Shown: positions 5,692-13,848, counted from the first letter of the stretch. The stretch is 18,354 nt of DNA from JBGPIT01 sp041485125 (GCA_041485125.1 JBGPIT010000053.1:1-18354); one strand, 5' to 3'. Numbers and translations are program-made. Notes: generated by a model from the sequence alone, not told the origin.

Positions 5692-7005
5692 ATGAGCCAG
5701 CGGAAGAAACTCGCGATCCTCGTCGGGGGTGGTCCAGCCCCGGGCATCAACAGCGTCATCGGCGCGGCGACGATCCGTTGCGCACTCGAAGGCGTCGAGG
5801 TGCTCGGCATTCACGACGGCTTCGAGTGGATCATGCACGGCAACGTCGAGCACGTACGGCCGCTCACGATCGAGGCGGTGAGCCGCATCCATTTCCGCGG
5901 TGGCTCGTTCATCGGCATCTCGCGCGCGAACCCCACCCGTGACCCGCAGCACCTCGAGAACACGGTGATCTCGCTCCTGCGGATGAACGTCTCGCAGCTG
6001 ATCACGATCGGCGGCGACGACACCGCCTACTCCGCGCTCAAGCTCGAGGAGAAGTCGGCGGGCCGCATCCGCGTCGCCCACGTGCCGAAGACGATCGACA
6101 ACGACCTCGACCTGCCGGCGCACGTCGACACCTTCGGCTTCCAGACCGCCCGTCATATCGGCGTCGAGATCGTGAAGAACCTCATGGTCGACGCGCACAC
6201 CACCTCGCGCTGGTACTTCGTGATCTCGATGGGTCGGAAGGCCGGGCATCTCGCGCTAGGGATCGGCAAGGCCGCGGGCGCGACCTTGACGATGATCCCC
6301 GAGGAGTTCGGCGACCGGCCGGTGCGTTTTCGGACCATCGTCGACACCTTGGTCGGCGCCATCATCAAGCGGCTGAGCTACGGCCGCCGCGACGGCGTCG
6401 CGGTGATCGCCGAGGGCGTGGTCACCGGCATCGATCCGCAAGATCTGCGGCAGCTCCACGAGCTCGCGCACGACTCCCACGGCAACGTCCGCATCGCCGA
6501 CGTCGAGATCGGCGAGATCCTGAAGCACGCCGTGCACGCGCGCTTGAAGGAGCTCGGGATCGAGGTGAATCCGATCGTCGCCAAGAACATCGGCTACGAG
6601 CTACGCTGCGCCGACCCGATCCCCTTCGACCTCGAGTACACCCGCGACCTCGGCTACTGCGCCGCCAAGTATCTCCTCGGCGGCGGCAACGCCGTGATGG
6701 TCTCGATGCAGGGGGGCAACTTCGTGCCGGTCCCGTTCGAGCAGATGCTCGACCCCGTAACCGGCCGCGCCAGGGTGCGCATGGTCGACGTCAACTCGAC
6801 GCGCTATGCGATCGCACGCCGGTACATGATCCGGCTTCGTCGCGACGATTTCGAGGACCCGCACGAGCTCGCGAAATTCGCGGCGACGGCGAGCATGACG
6901 CTGCAGGAGTTCCGCGATCAGTTCGAGTACCTGATCGCGTACGAGCCGGCGCGACGGCCGCTCATCCAAGCCGACCTGGCGCCGCACACCATTGGATTGA
7001 GTTAG
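5692..7005 (+). CDS. pfp: 6-phosphofructokinase, probably pyrophosphate-dependent (437 aa)
   Basis: It phosphorylates fructose 6-phosphate to the 1,6-bisphosphate. Seen: the phosphoryl-donor loop GGGPAPGIN (12-20), IGGDDTAYSA (106-115), PKTIDNDLD (132-140) with catalytic Asp136, and the substrate motif MGRKAGH (180-186). In the PFK family, ATP enzymes have Gly after the first Asp of GGD and Gly before TIDND. Here these are Asp110 and Lys133, the pair known to mark PPi-dependent enzymes. Donor use is therefore inferred as PPi, making the step reversible. The length suits the longer PPi-PFK types rather than the 320-residue E. coli PfkA. The ATG at 5692 is set by homology; the Shine-Dalgarno is weak and the open frame upstream is shadow. 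Monocistronic, convergent with the MetE-like operon. Confidence 0.95.
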   Translation: MSQRKKLAILVGGGPAPGINSVIGAATIRCALEGVEVLGIHDGFEWIMHGNVEHVRPLTIEAVSRIHFRGGSFIGISRANPTRDPQHLENTVISLLRMNVSQLITIGGDDTAYSALKLEEKSAGRIRVAHVPKTIDNDLDLPAHVDTFGFQTARHIGVEIVKNLMVDAHTTSRWYFVISMGRKAGHLALGIGKAAGATLTMIPEEFGDRPVRFRTIVDTLVGAIIKRLSYGRRDGVAVIAEGVVTGIDPQDLRQLHELAHDSHGNVRIADVEIGEILKHAVHARLKELGIEVNPIVAKNIGYELRCADPIPFDLEYTRDLGYCAAKYLLGGGNAVMVSMQGGNFVPVPFEQMLDPVTGRARVRMVDVNSTRYAIARRYMIRLRRDDFEDPHELAKFAATASMTLQEFRDQFEYLIAYEPARRPLIQADLAPHTIGLS

Positions 7006-7080
7006 GGTTGTTCCATTACGTCCCCGCTCGCTGGGCTCGCGATGGACTCGCCAGCGCGAAGTGAATTCGCGGTGGCTCCT

Positions 7081-7102
7081 CGCCGGGTTTAGCGTCCCGG
7101 CG
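7081..7102. terminator. Hairpin between convergent phosphofructokinase and MetE-like genes
   Basis: CGCCGGG-TTTAGCGT-CCCGGCG is a perfect 7-bp stem with an 8-base loop, 11 bases past the end of the MetE-like gene. A second weaker stem (CGCTGG/CCAGCG, 7029-7056) lies nearer the phosphofructokinase stop at 7005. Together they probably end both convergent transcripts. Confidence 0.5.
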
Positions 7103-7113
7103 CGACGCGGTCT

Positions 7114-8280
7114 TTAATGCGGAAACAGGCGGCGCGATGCGATTTCGGCGCCGGCGGTGAGGGCGGCGAGCTTTTCCCAGACGATCTCCTCGGCGACCTC
7201 GCCGAGGCCGGCGGCGGTGTCGAAGCCGCAGTCGGTGCCGGCGAGGACGCGGCGCGGGTCGCCGACGGCCTCGACGACGCGCGCGATGCGATCGGCGACG
7301 ACCTCGGGATGCTCGACGTAGTTGGTCGTGGTGTCGATCACGCCGGCGACGAGGAGCATGCCGTCGGGCAAGGGGTGGCGCGTGAACGCGCGATGCTCAT
7401 GCGCGTGGCGCGGGTTGGCGAGCGAGACGACCAGCGCGCCGACGCGCGCCGCGTAGAGCCGCGGCAGGATGTCGTCGAGCGGGACGTCGAAGGTGTGGGG
7501 CCCCTCGTAGTTGCCCCAGCAGACGTGCAGCCGCACCCGATCGGCCGGAATCCCGGTGAGGGCGCGATTGATCGCGGCGACGTTGGTGTCGACGAAGGCG
7601 AGGAACTCGTCGAGCGGCTTGTCGGCGAAGGAGGTATGGCGTTCCATCGCGAGATCGGGGCAGTCGATCTGCAGCACGAAGCCCTGATCGACGATGAAGC
7701 GGTACTCCTCGCGTAGGGCTTCGGCGAGCGCGGCGACGTAGTCGTCGTAGCGCGGGTAGTAGTCGTTGGTCATCGCCGCGGCGACGATGCCGGGCGACGC
7801 GGCGGTCATGAACGACTCCGCGAACGGCCGCGCCTGCATGGCGAGCAGCTCGCGGTAGCGACCGCACTCGCGCTCGAGCGGCGTACGGTCGACGTAGCGG
7901 ATCTCGCCGATCGCGCGCGGCGCGGCCATCAGGCTCACCATGCGGCGCGCGAACACCGGCAGCTTCAGCTGGAGAAAGCTCGGGTAGTGCACGATGTCCT
8001 TCATCACCGGCCGCTGGCTCTCGCCGCCGAAGCCGCTCATGCAATGCTGCACGTAGGTGAAGAAGCTCTCGCGCGGTTGCTCGCCGTCGTTGCCGACGTC
8101 GACGCCGGCGCGCAGCTGCCCGGTGATCACCCGTGCGGTCGAGGCCGCGACCTCGGCGTCGAACGCGACAGGATCGATGGGCTCGCGCCGGCTCTTGCGG
8201 ACGAGCAGCTCGAGGAGCGCCGCGGAGCGCGGCAGACTGCCGGCATGGGTGGTGAGGATGCGTCCGTCGCTCGCGAGCAT
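7114..8280 (-). CDS. MetE C-terminal-like (cobalamin-independent methionine synthase II family) protein (388 aa)
   Basis: A single TIM-barrel of the UROD/MetE-C type. Members use a zinc-bound thiol in methyl or alkyl transfer (MetE-like, epoxyalkane:CoM transferase-like). Seen: TTHAGSLPR (10-18), the zinc pair H252-x-C254 in HVCWGNYEGPH, and the last ligand Cys351 in GTDCGF. The loop that in my recollection reads FEAANPRHEHE in relatives is here VSLANPRHAHE (286-296), so the glutamate expected as the remaining zinc ligand seems replaced by serine. It lacks the MetE N-terminal folate half, so ordinary methionine synthesis is unlikely. The ATG at 8280 has AAGGAG about ten bases upstream. Last gene of a likely three-gene operon, 21 bases after the amidase. 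Substrate unknown. Confidence 0.88.
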   Translation of the reverse strand: MLASDGRILTTHAGSLPRSAALLELLVRKSRREPIDPVAFDAEVAASTARVITGQLRAGVDVGNDGEQPRESFFTYVQHCMSGFGGESQRPVMKDIVHYPSFLQLKLPVFARRMVSLMAAPRAIGEIRYVDRTPLERECGRYRELLAMQARPFAESFMTAASPGIVAAAMTNDYYPRYDDYVAALAEALREEYRFIVDQGFVLQIDCPDLAMERHTSFADKPLDEFLAFVDTNVAAINRALTGIPADRVRLHVCWGNYEGPHTFDVPLDDILPRLYAARVGALVVSLANPRHAHEHRAFTRHPLPDGMLLVAGVIDTTTNYVEHPEVVADRIARVVEAVGDPRRVLAGTDCGFDTAAGLGEVAEEIVWEKLAALTAGAEIASRRLFPH

Positions 8281-8301
8281 TGGTCCCGCTCTCCTTCGTT
8301 C

Positions 8302-9753
8302 TCAGGCAGCGATGGGCGGACGGCGCGCGGCCCAGGGACGCGCCGTCTCGAGCTGCGCCGCCAGGCGGAAGAGCACGTCCTCGCGCCCGTACGCGGCGGC
8401 GAGCTGGACGCCGATCGGGAGTCCGCCGGCGCTCCACCAGAGCGGCACCGACATCGCCGGTTGGCCGGTGACATTGAAGGGCGCGGTGAAGATGATGAGG
8501 GGCGTCGCGCGGACGAGCGCGTGCAACGGGTCCTCCGGCGGTGGCGTGAACTCACCGAGGCGCGGCGGCGGCTCGGCGAGCGTCGGCGTCAAGAGCAGGT
8601 CGAAGCCCTGCTCCCACCACGCCGCCATGCGACGGCTGTAGCCCTGCATCCAGGCGACCGTCTCGATGTAGTCGGCGGCGTGGAGGCCGCTACCGACCTC
8701 GGCGAGCGCCCACGTGGTCGTCTCGACGTCGGCGGCCGTGATCGTCGTGCCGACGCGCTGTGACCACGCCCTCAAGTCCCACGCCGTCGAGCTCGCGACC
8801 ATGAGCCCCATCCAGCGCATGAACTCCATGTCGTCCATCGCCGCGGGATGGGCGACCTCGACGTGGTGCCCGAGCGTACCGAGCAGTGTCGCCGCGTCCT
8901 CGACCGCGGCGACGCACTCGGGATCGACGGAAACCGCGCCGGCGGGCGCCCCCGCCAGCACGCCGATACGCAGCCGTCCCGGGTTGGCGCCGACCTCGTC
9001 GCGATACGGACGCGCGACCGGCGGCGCGGCGTAGGGATCACCCGGCATCGCACCCTGCGTCGCGTCCAGGATCGCCGCGCTGTCGCGCACCGAGCGCGTC
9101 AACGCATGCTCGACGACGAGCCCCGTCCAGATGTCGCCGTGCGCGGGGCCGAGCGAGATGCGGCCGCGCGAGGGCTTGAGACCGAAGACGCCGCACTCGC
9201 TCGCCGGAATCCGGATCGATCCGCCACCGTCGTTGCCGTGCGCCGCCGGCAGGAGGCGCGCCGCGACCGCCGCGGCGGAGCCGCCGCTCGATCCGCCCGA
9301 CGATCGGCTCGGATCCCAAGGGTTGCGCGTCGGGCCGTAGGCTTCGGGCTCGGTCGTCGGCACCGGGCCGAGCTCGGGCGCATTGGTCCGGCCGACGAAG
9401 ACGAAGCCCGCGGCGCGGAGCTTCGCGGCGAGGAAGCTGTCCGCGCTCGCGACCCACGACCGCTGCTTCAAGAAGCGCATGCCGGCATGAAACGGATCAC
9501 CGGCGGTCTCGCAGATGAGATCTTTGATCGCGTAGGGCACGCCGCGGAACGGCCCAGCCGGCAAGTCGCGCGCCCGGGCCTGCGCCCGCGCCTTGGCGAA
9601 GGTCTCGATGATCAGCGCGTTGATCTTGGGATTGACGCGCTCGATCGCGGCGATCGCCGCGTCGACGAGCTCGGCGGGCGTGATCCGGCGCTCGCGGACG
9701 AGCGTCGCTTGCGCGGTTGCGTCGAGGTCGGCGAGCTCCTGTACAACGCTCAC
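8302..9753 (-). CDS. Amidase (amidase signature family, 483 aa)
   Basis: A serine amidohydrolase that cleaves amide bonds. The full Ser-cisSer-Lys triad is present: Lys77 in VPYAIKDL, the cis-Ser155 in SGGSSGGSAAA and the nucleophile Ser179 in DGGGSIRIPA. The 24-residue spacing between the two serines equals that in fatty acid amide hydrolase. Length is normal and the domain is complete. The start is a GTG at 9753, overlapping the amidohydrolase stop as GTGA; the longer open frame to 9900 is Arg-rich shadow. There is no signal peptide, so it should be cytosolic. It has no GatB/GatC partners and the sequence is not GatA-like in context, so a catabolic role on a small amide fits better. It lies between an amidohydrolase and a MetE-like enzyme. 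Confidence 0.95.
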   Translation of the reverse strand: MSVVQELADLDATAQATLVRERRITPAELVDAAIAAIERVNPKINALIIETFAKARAQARARDLPAGPFRGVPYAIKDLICETAGDPFHAGMRFLKQRSWVASADSFLAAKLRAAGFVFVGRTNAPELGPVPTTEPEAYGPTRNPWDPSRSSGGSSGGSAAAVAARLLPAAHGNDGGGSIRIPASECGVFGLKPSRGRISLGPAHGDIWTGLVVEHALTRSVRDSAAILDATQGAMPGDPYAAPPVARPYRDEVGANPGRLRIGVLAGAPAGAVSVDPECVAAVEDAATLLGTLGHHVEVAHPAAMDDMEFMRWMGLMVASSTAWDLRAWSQRVGTTITAADVETTTWALAEVGSGLHAADYIETVAWMQGYSRRMAAWWEQGFDLLLTPTLAEPPPRLGEFTPPPEDPLHALVRATPLIIFTAPFNVTGQPAMSVPLWWSAGGLPIGVQLAAAYGREDVLFRLAAQLETARPWAARRPPIAA

Positions 9754-10910
9754 GAAAGCGCCGCGCCCATGAGATCGACGAAGTTGTCGGCGTAGAAGCG
9801 CTGCTTGGCGTGCTCCGAGATGCCGTTCATGCCGTCCTCGAAGCGCTTGATCGGATTGCGGCCACCTTCGACGTGCGGATAGTCCGACGAGAACAGGCAC
9901 ACCTCCTCACCCGCTTGCGCGATGATCCACCCCACCGGCTCGGTGGGGTAGGGCGTCACCCGGATTTGCCGGCGTACGTACTCGCTCGGACGGAGCGCGA
10001 GGCGGCGCAGCCGCTCCTCGTTCTTGGCGAAGGCGTCCTGCGCCGAGTCGAGACGCCGCATGAATCCCGGTACCCACGCCGCGCCCTGCTCGATCACGCC
10101 GACCTTGAGGCGCGGGAAGCGGTCGAAGACCCCGTCGATGATCATGGTGCCGAGCGTCAGCATCGGCGGGAAGGGAATCGCCATGTAGTCGACCGAGCGG
10201 AAGTTCTCGGCGCCGCCGTGGAAGTCGGGGACGGGCGGCAGGCCGTTCTCGAAGTAGGCCGGCGGCAGCAGACGACCGCCGCCGCCGACGTGAAGGACGA
10301 TCGGGATGCCGGCTTCTTGCGCCATCGCCCAGACCGGAAAGAGACCGATGTGACTCGGCGAATGGCCGCGCGGACACGCCGACGGCACCATCAACGCGCG
10401 GCATCCGAGCGCGAGCGCCTCGCGCGCGATCGACTCGGCCTCGGCGAAGTCGGCGAGCGGCACGTAGCCGACCGCGAGAAGGCGTAGGTCCTGCGCGCAG
10501 AAGTCGACGATCGCGCGGTTGTGGGCGCGGGCGAGTCCGTACGCGAACGCGAGATCGTCGCCGTGCTCGGCCTCGAGGAGGTACGCGGTCGCGAAGGTGT
10601 TGAACACGAGCTGGCTCGCGAAGCCGAGCAGATCGAGCGCGTGCGGCCGGTCTTCCTTGATGAACGATCCCATCGCGCCCCAGTTCTTCCGCAGCATGAT
10701 CTCGCGCGCGGCTTGCTCGCGGTCGCCTGGATCGTCGCGCCGGCGGCGCACGGCCTCGATGTCGTGCTCCTCGCCGGGCTTCACCATGCTCACGTAGAGC
10801 GGCCGCATGCGGCGGCGGACGGCCTCCTCGGCGAACGGGAAGAGCCAATCCGGCGTCTCGACGATGTGCGAGTCGGCGTCATGGATCAGACGGTCTTGGG
10901 CGTACGTCAC
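9750..10910 (-). CDS. Amidohydrolase-2 family metal-dependent hydrolase/decarboxylase (386 aa)
   Basis: A TIM-barrel metal enzyme (PF04909 type, which includes decarboxylases such as ACMSD as well as hydrolases). Seen: the N-terminal metal motif DADSH (11-15, Asp13-x-His15), the later histidine in IVLHVGG (His207) and the catalytic Asp343 in SSDYPHVEGG. This last motif is common in family members that act on aromatic or cyclic acids. The GTG start at 10910 has GGAGG five bases upstream and is well supported; the much longer open frame upstream lies antisense or out of frame in the metzincin gene and is shadow. First gene of the likely operon with the amidase (4-base overlap) and MetE-like gene. 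Substrate not determinable. Confidence 0.93.
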   Translation of the reverse strand: MTYAQDRLIHDADSHIVETPDWLFPFAEEAVRRRMRPLYVSMVKPGEEHDIEAVRRRRDDPGDREQAAREIMLRKNWGAMGSFIKEDRPHALDLLGFASQLVFNTFATAYLLEAEHGDDLAFAYGLARAHNRAIVDFCAQDLRLLAVGYVPLADFAEAESIAREALALGCRALMVPSACPRGHSPSHIGLFPVWAMAQEAGIPIVLHVGGGGRLLPPAYFENGLPPVPDFHGGAENFRSVDYMAIPFPPMLTLGTMIIDGVFDRFPRLKVGVIEQGAAWVPGFMRRLDSAQDAFAKNEERLRRLALRPSEYVRRQIRVTPYPTEPVGWIIAQAGEEVCLFSSDYPHVEGGRNPIKRFEDGMNGISEHAKQRFYADNFVDLMGAALS

Positions 10911-10952
10911 TGCATCCTCCGCGCTAGGGTCTGGGTGCTGCGCGAAGCTACA

Positions 10953-11009
10953 CCGCGCCGTCGGCCCCGAACAAGCGCGCACCGGCGCGGCGACGGAGCG
11001 ACGGCGCGG
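10953..11009 (-). terminator. 11-bp inverted repeat in the gap between metzincin and amidohydrolase genes
   Basis: CCGCGCCGTCG (10953-10963) and CGACGGCGCGG (10999-11009) are perfect inverted copies with a 35-base spacer, 12 bases after the metzincin stop. They could form a terminator-like stem for the upstream gene. A weak promoter (TTGTTC-16-TGTAGC on the minus strand) for the amidohydrolase lies in the same gap. Confidence 0.35.
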
Positions 11010-11020
11010 CGTGGGCCGCG

Positions 11021-13180
11021 TCAGCGCCGGCAGCGCAGGCGGAGCTTGTCGACGTCGGTCTTCCCCGTCGAGGTCCGCGCCTTGCTGCGGAAAATACGGG
11101 TGCCGATCGGTACGGTGACGGAGCCATACGGCGAGCAGCGGTCCGGATCGGTGAGCGGCGGAGCGATCTGCGCCGCGGCACCCAGCAGCGAGGCCGACGG
11201 TCCGGCGAGGCCCGTGACGAGCGAGAGCACGCTCGCGGCGTTCTGCTCGTCGTCGGCGTCGCGGGCGCGACGCGTGCGCGGCAACAGCAGCTCGTAGGCG
11301 CCAATGCCGCTCGGCACGCAGCCGGACGCCGCCGGCCGTGGATCGTGATTGTTCACGCAGAGCGCGACGTGGAAGCGACAGCGACCGTCGGCGGCGCCGT
11401 CGAAGTCGCAGCTCGGATCGCCGTCGGTGCAGTCGACGTGCGCGTTCGGCACGTAGCTCGCGCCTCGGCTTCCCGCCACGGCCGGCACCGGCTCGAGCAG
11501 CCACTCGACGCCACAGTCCGTCCGGTGTCCACCACCACCCGGAATGCAGGTGCCCGGCGCGGCGGCGGTGCACGTCGCACGGCCGTCGGCATCGAAGCGT
11601 GCGCTGAGGATCAGCTTGCCGCCGCCGGTCTCACCGAACGCCGCCACCTCGATCAGGTAGCGCGTCCCCGCCGAGACCGGAAAGGTCACCTCCGACGCGG
11701 CGTCACCGCGATCGTCGTTGCAGGCGACCGCGCCGAGCGTACCGCAGCGACCGGTGTACGCCGAGAGGACGGTGTCGTAGGCGCTGCCGGCGGTCGACAC
11801 CGCGACCGTGCCGTTCGCCGGCGCGAGCAGCGTGTACCAGACGCTGTTGCCGTTTCGCGCCGCGCCGCTGCGCGTGCACGCCTGCAGCGGATCGCTGGCG
11901 GCGCGCGAGGCGAGATCGGTCAAGAGGATGGTGTCGAACGGTAGCGGGTCGATCGCAATCGCCGCCTCGCAGGCGTCGTTCGCGGGCGGCGCGGCGAGGT
12001 TGAGGATGATGTCGACGTCGGGGATCGTGACGCCGGCCGTCGTGGTGAGGGGCACGCCCGGCGCGACGGGGTCGTCGGGGGGCGCGGTGGCGGCCTCGTT
12101 GGTCCCGCTCCAGAACTCCGGCGGACCGGGCAATTGCCGCGGGACGTTGAACGGGCCGACGCTCGAGCCGCCGATGAAGCCCGGGTACACCGGCTCGACC
12201 TCGACGGTGTAGTCCGCGCCGGGCGTGAGACCGGCGAGCTCGTACGCACCGCGGAGACTCGGATCCGGCGGGCCGCCGAGCGCGGAGGGAAAATACCGCG
12301 CGCCCGAGACGTAGCCGATCGCGTCGCGGCGCGGATCGGCGGTGTTGCGCGCGATCACGAAGGCGCCTTGGAACGGCGTCACGCCGTCGCTCGCGAGCAC
12401 CTGACCCGTGATGCGGCCGAATCCCTCGAGGGCGGGTGCGGGATAGAGCATCGAGAGCGCGACCTCGTCGTCGCGTTCGAGGCTCAGCTCCTCCGTGCCG
12501 CTCACCAGAATCGGAAACATCGTCGCGACCGCGGCATCGTCGCTGCGATTCGCGTTGAACGCTTCGATCAGGTTGATCTGGGTGTGGTCGAGGTTCACGT
12601 AGTGGCCGAACTCGTGGACGAAGACCGCGGAGAAGTCGGCGAGCGGGATCTCCGGGTTGGCGGCGCCGATGACCCCGTCGATGAACTTGCCGTTCAGGAC
12701 CGCCGAGGCCTCCGTGATGCGGGGCGGGGTGAACGTGCCGCACTCCGGTCCCGCGAAGCCGAGGACGGCGTTCGAAGCGCCGTTGCCGAGGAGGAAGTCG
12801 GTGAGCGAGCCGTCGTCGTCGAAGATGATCGGGCTCAGGCCGTCACCGCAGACGCCGATGAAGCTCCGCGCGTTCGACGCCGTGACGTCGACGCCGAGCG
12901 AGCCGGCGTTGGCGAAGGTGATCGACGCCGTCGGCACGGCCGCCCAGACGTCGAAGCTCGCGGCGACGAGCTGGACGGCCGCAACGTTGTCGAAGGCGCC
13001 GAGACCGCCGAGGTCGGGATTCCACGGCACGTCCATTGGATCCCAGACCAGCGGCTCGCCGGCACCGTTCACGATCAACGGTCCCGCCGCGAGCGCCCGC
13101 GTACCGGCAACGACGACGAGGGCCGCGGCAATGAGCAGCCCGGGCATCGCCAGGCACCGCCGCCGCGATCGGACCGTCAT
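11021..13180 (-). CDS. Secreted multidomain metzincin-like metalloprotease (719 aa)
   Basis: Domains in order: basic start and signal peptide (1-32, ALA-AG); a matrixin-like catalytic domain with HEFGHYVNLDH (189-199; zinc ligands His189, His193, His199; base Glu190), a possible Met-turn at Met221 (TMFPI) and the matrixin-like DDEVALSMLYP (237-247); a carboxypeptidase-regulatory-like beta domain (about 254-330, GRITGQVLASDG); a pre-peptidase C-terminal-like domain (about 400-530, SVWYTLLAP ... NDDRG); a Cys-rich module (537-621, including VDCTDGDPSCDFDG); and a C-terminal basic tail (DVDKLRLRCRR). In metzincins the eighth motif position is usually Gly; here it is Asn196. The zinc motif is otherwise complete. 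The ATG at 13180 overlaps the stop of the upstream gene as ATGA. It likely acts outside the cell; the target is unknown. Confidence 0.88.
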   Translation of the reverse strand: MTVRSRRRCLAMPGLLIAAALVVVAGTRALAAGPLIVNGAGEPLVWDPMDVPWNPDLGGLGAFDNVAAVQLVAASFDVWAAVPTASITFANAGSLGVDVTASNARSFIGVCGDGLSPIIFDDDGSLTDFLLGNGASNAVLGFAGPECGTFTPPRITEASAVLNGKFIDGVIGAANPEIPLADFSAVFVHEFGHYVNLDHTQINLIEAFNANRSDDAAVATMFPILVSGTEELSLERDDEVALSMLYPAPALEGFGRITGQVLASDGVTPFQGAFVIARNTADPRRDAIGYVSGARYFPSALGGPPDPSLRGAYELAGLTPGADYTVEVEPVYPGFIGGSSVGPFNVPRQLPGPPEFWSGTNEAATAPPDDPVAPGVPLTTTAGVTIPDVDIILNLAAPPANDACEAAIAIDPLPFDTILLTDLASRAASDPLQACTRSGAARNGNSVWYTLLAPANGTVAVSTAGSAYDTVLSAYTGRCGTLGAVACNDDRGDAASEVTFPVSAGTRYLIEVAAFGETGGGKLILSARFDADGRATCTAAAPGTCIPGGGGHRTDCGVEWLLEPVPAVAGSRGASYVPNAHVDCTDGDPSCDFDGAADGRCRFHVALCVNNHDPRPAASGCVPSGIGAYELLLPRTRRARDADDEQNAASVLSLVTGLAGPSASLLGAAAQIAPPLTDPDRCSPYGSVTVPIGTRIFRSKARTSTGKTDVDKLRLRCRR

Positions 13181-13800
13181 CGCGCGGTGCCCGCGTCGAG
13201 CGCGCGGATTTGATCGATGAGCGCGGCGAGAGGAACCGGCGCGCGTGCCGGTGCCGCGTCGACACCTCCCGGTGCCGTCGCATCGGGCGCAGCGCTACCA
13301 GCGGCGGCCTTCGCTCGCGCGGCCGCGGCCGACGTGGTGTTGCCCAGGTTCACGTTGCCGAGATCGTTCTCGGCAACCGCGTCGGCGCCGTCACCGGCGA
13401 TGCGGAAGCAACCCTGGCCGAGCCCGACCGGGCTGCTGAACCCGCCGGCGCTGTCGGGGTTCAGGAAGAGCAGGACCTTCTCGCCCTCGCGATACTCGGG
13501 CATTCCCGGCACGCGGAAGATGGCGCCGCCCTCGGCGCTCGGCCTCGCGCCGAGCTGCTTGATCGTGAGCGTCGCGGGGAGGGCACCCTTCACCGCCTGG
13601 TCGACGGCGAAGGTCGTCCACGTGGCGGGGAAGCCGCTCGCGTCCGGTCCGCTGCGCACGCTCAGCACGTGGCCGACGAACACCCGATCGGCGCCGCTGG
13701 TGAGCGCACCCAGGTCGAGCGTGAGGAGCGTCGTCGCGACGGCAGGAGTGACGAGCGCGAAAAGCGCGAACGTCGCGGCACAAGCGTGGAACCGTCGCAT
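13177..13800 (-). CDS. Secreted protein paired with the metzincin, unknown function (207 aa)
   Basis: Residues 1-22 are a signal peptide (cleavage near AVA-TT). The mature part begins TLLTLDLGALTSGADRVFVGHVLSV and has a central segment PEYREGEKVLLFLNPDS followed by GLGQGCFRI. I read this as a small beta-rich domain, about residues 25-145. The remainder is an Ala/Pro-rich linker and a helical end (PLAALIDQIRALDAG). I cannot name the family. It overlaps the metzincin start by 4 bases, so the two are translated together. It might be a chaperone, inhibitor or cofactor of the protease, by position only. The ATG at 13800 has no good Shine-Dalgarno, but a promoter lies only about 18 bases upstream, giving a very short leader. 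Confidence 0.82.
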   Translation of the reverse strand: MRRFHACAATFALFALVTPAVATTLLTLDLGALTSGADRVFVGHVLSVRSGPDASGFPATWTTFAVDQAVKGALPATLTIKQLGARPSAEGGAIFRVPGMPEYREGEKVLLFLNPDSAGGFSSPVGLGQGCFRIAGDGADAVAENDLGNVNLGNTTSAAAARAKAAAGSAAPDATAPGGVDAAPARAPVPLAALIDQIRALDAGTAR

Positions 13801-13818
13801 CAGGGGGAACCGGCGATG

Positions 13819-13848
13819 ATCTTACGAAGGTCGCTTTCGACCTGTCAA
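13819..13848 (-). promoter_or_regulatory. Sigma-70-like promoter with palindrome in the spacer
   Basis: On the minus strand TTGACA (13848-13843, all six consensus bases) and TAAGAT (13824-13819, four of six) are 18 bases apart, in the 98-base gap after glgC. Transcription would start near 13812, about a dozen bases before the ATG at 13800. Within the spacer AGGTCG-CTTT-CGACCT (13828-13843) forms a perfect palindrome with 6-bp arms that could be an operator. It overlaps the -35 box by one base. Confidence 0.6.

Noticed and set aside
9754..9900. Longer amidase start at 9900
   Set aside because: The added residues are Arg/His-rich and overlap the amidohydrolase coding sequence; the GTG at 9753 gives a normal amidase start and a 4-base overlap.
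10983..11011. Direct repeat CGGCGCGGCG
   Set aside because: Short, simple GC sequence expected by chance in this composition; part of it belongs to the better supported inverted repeat.
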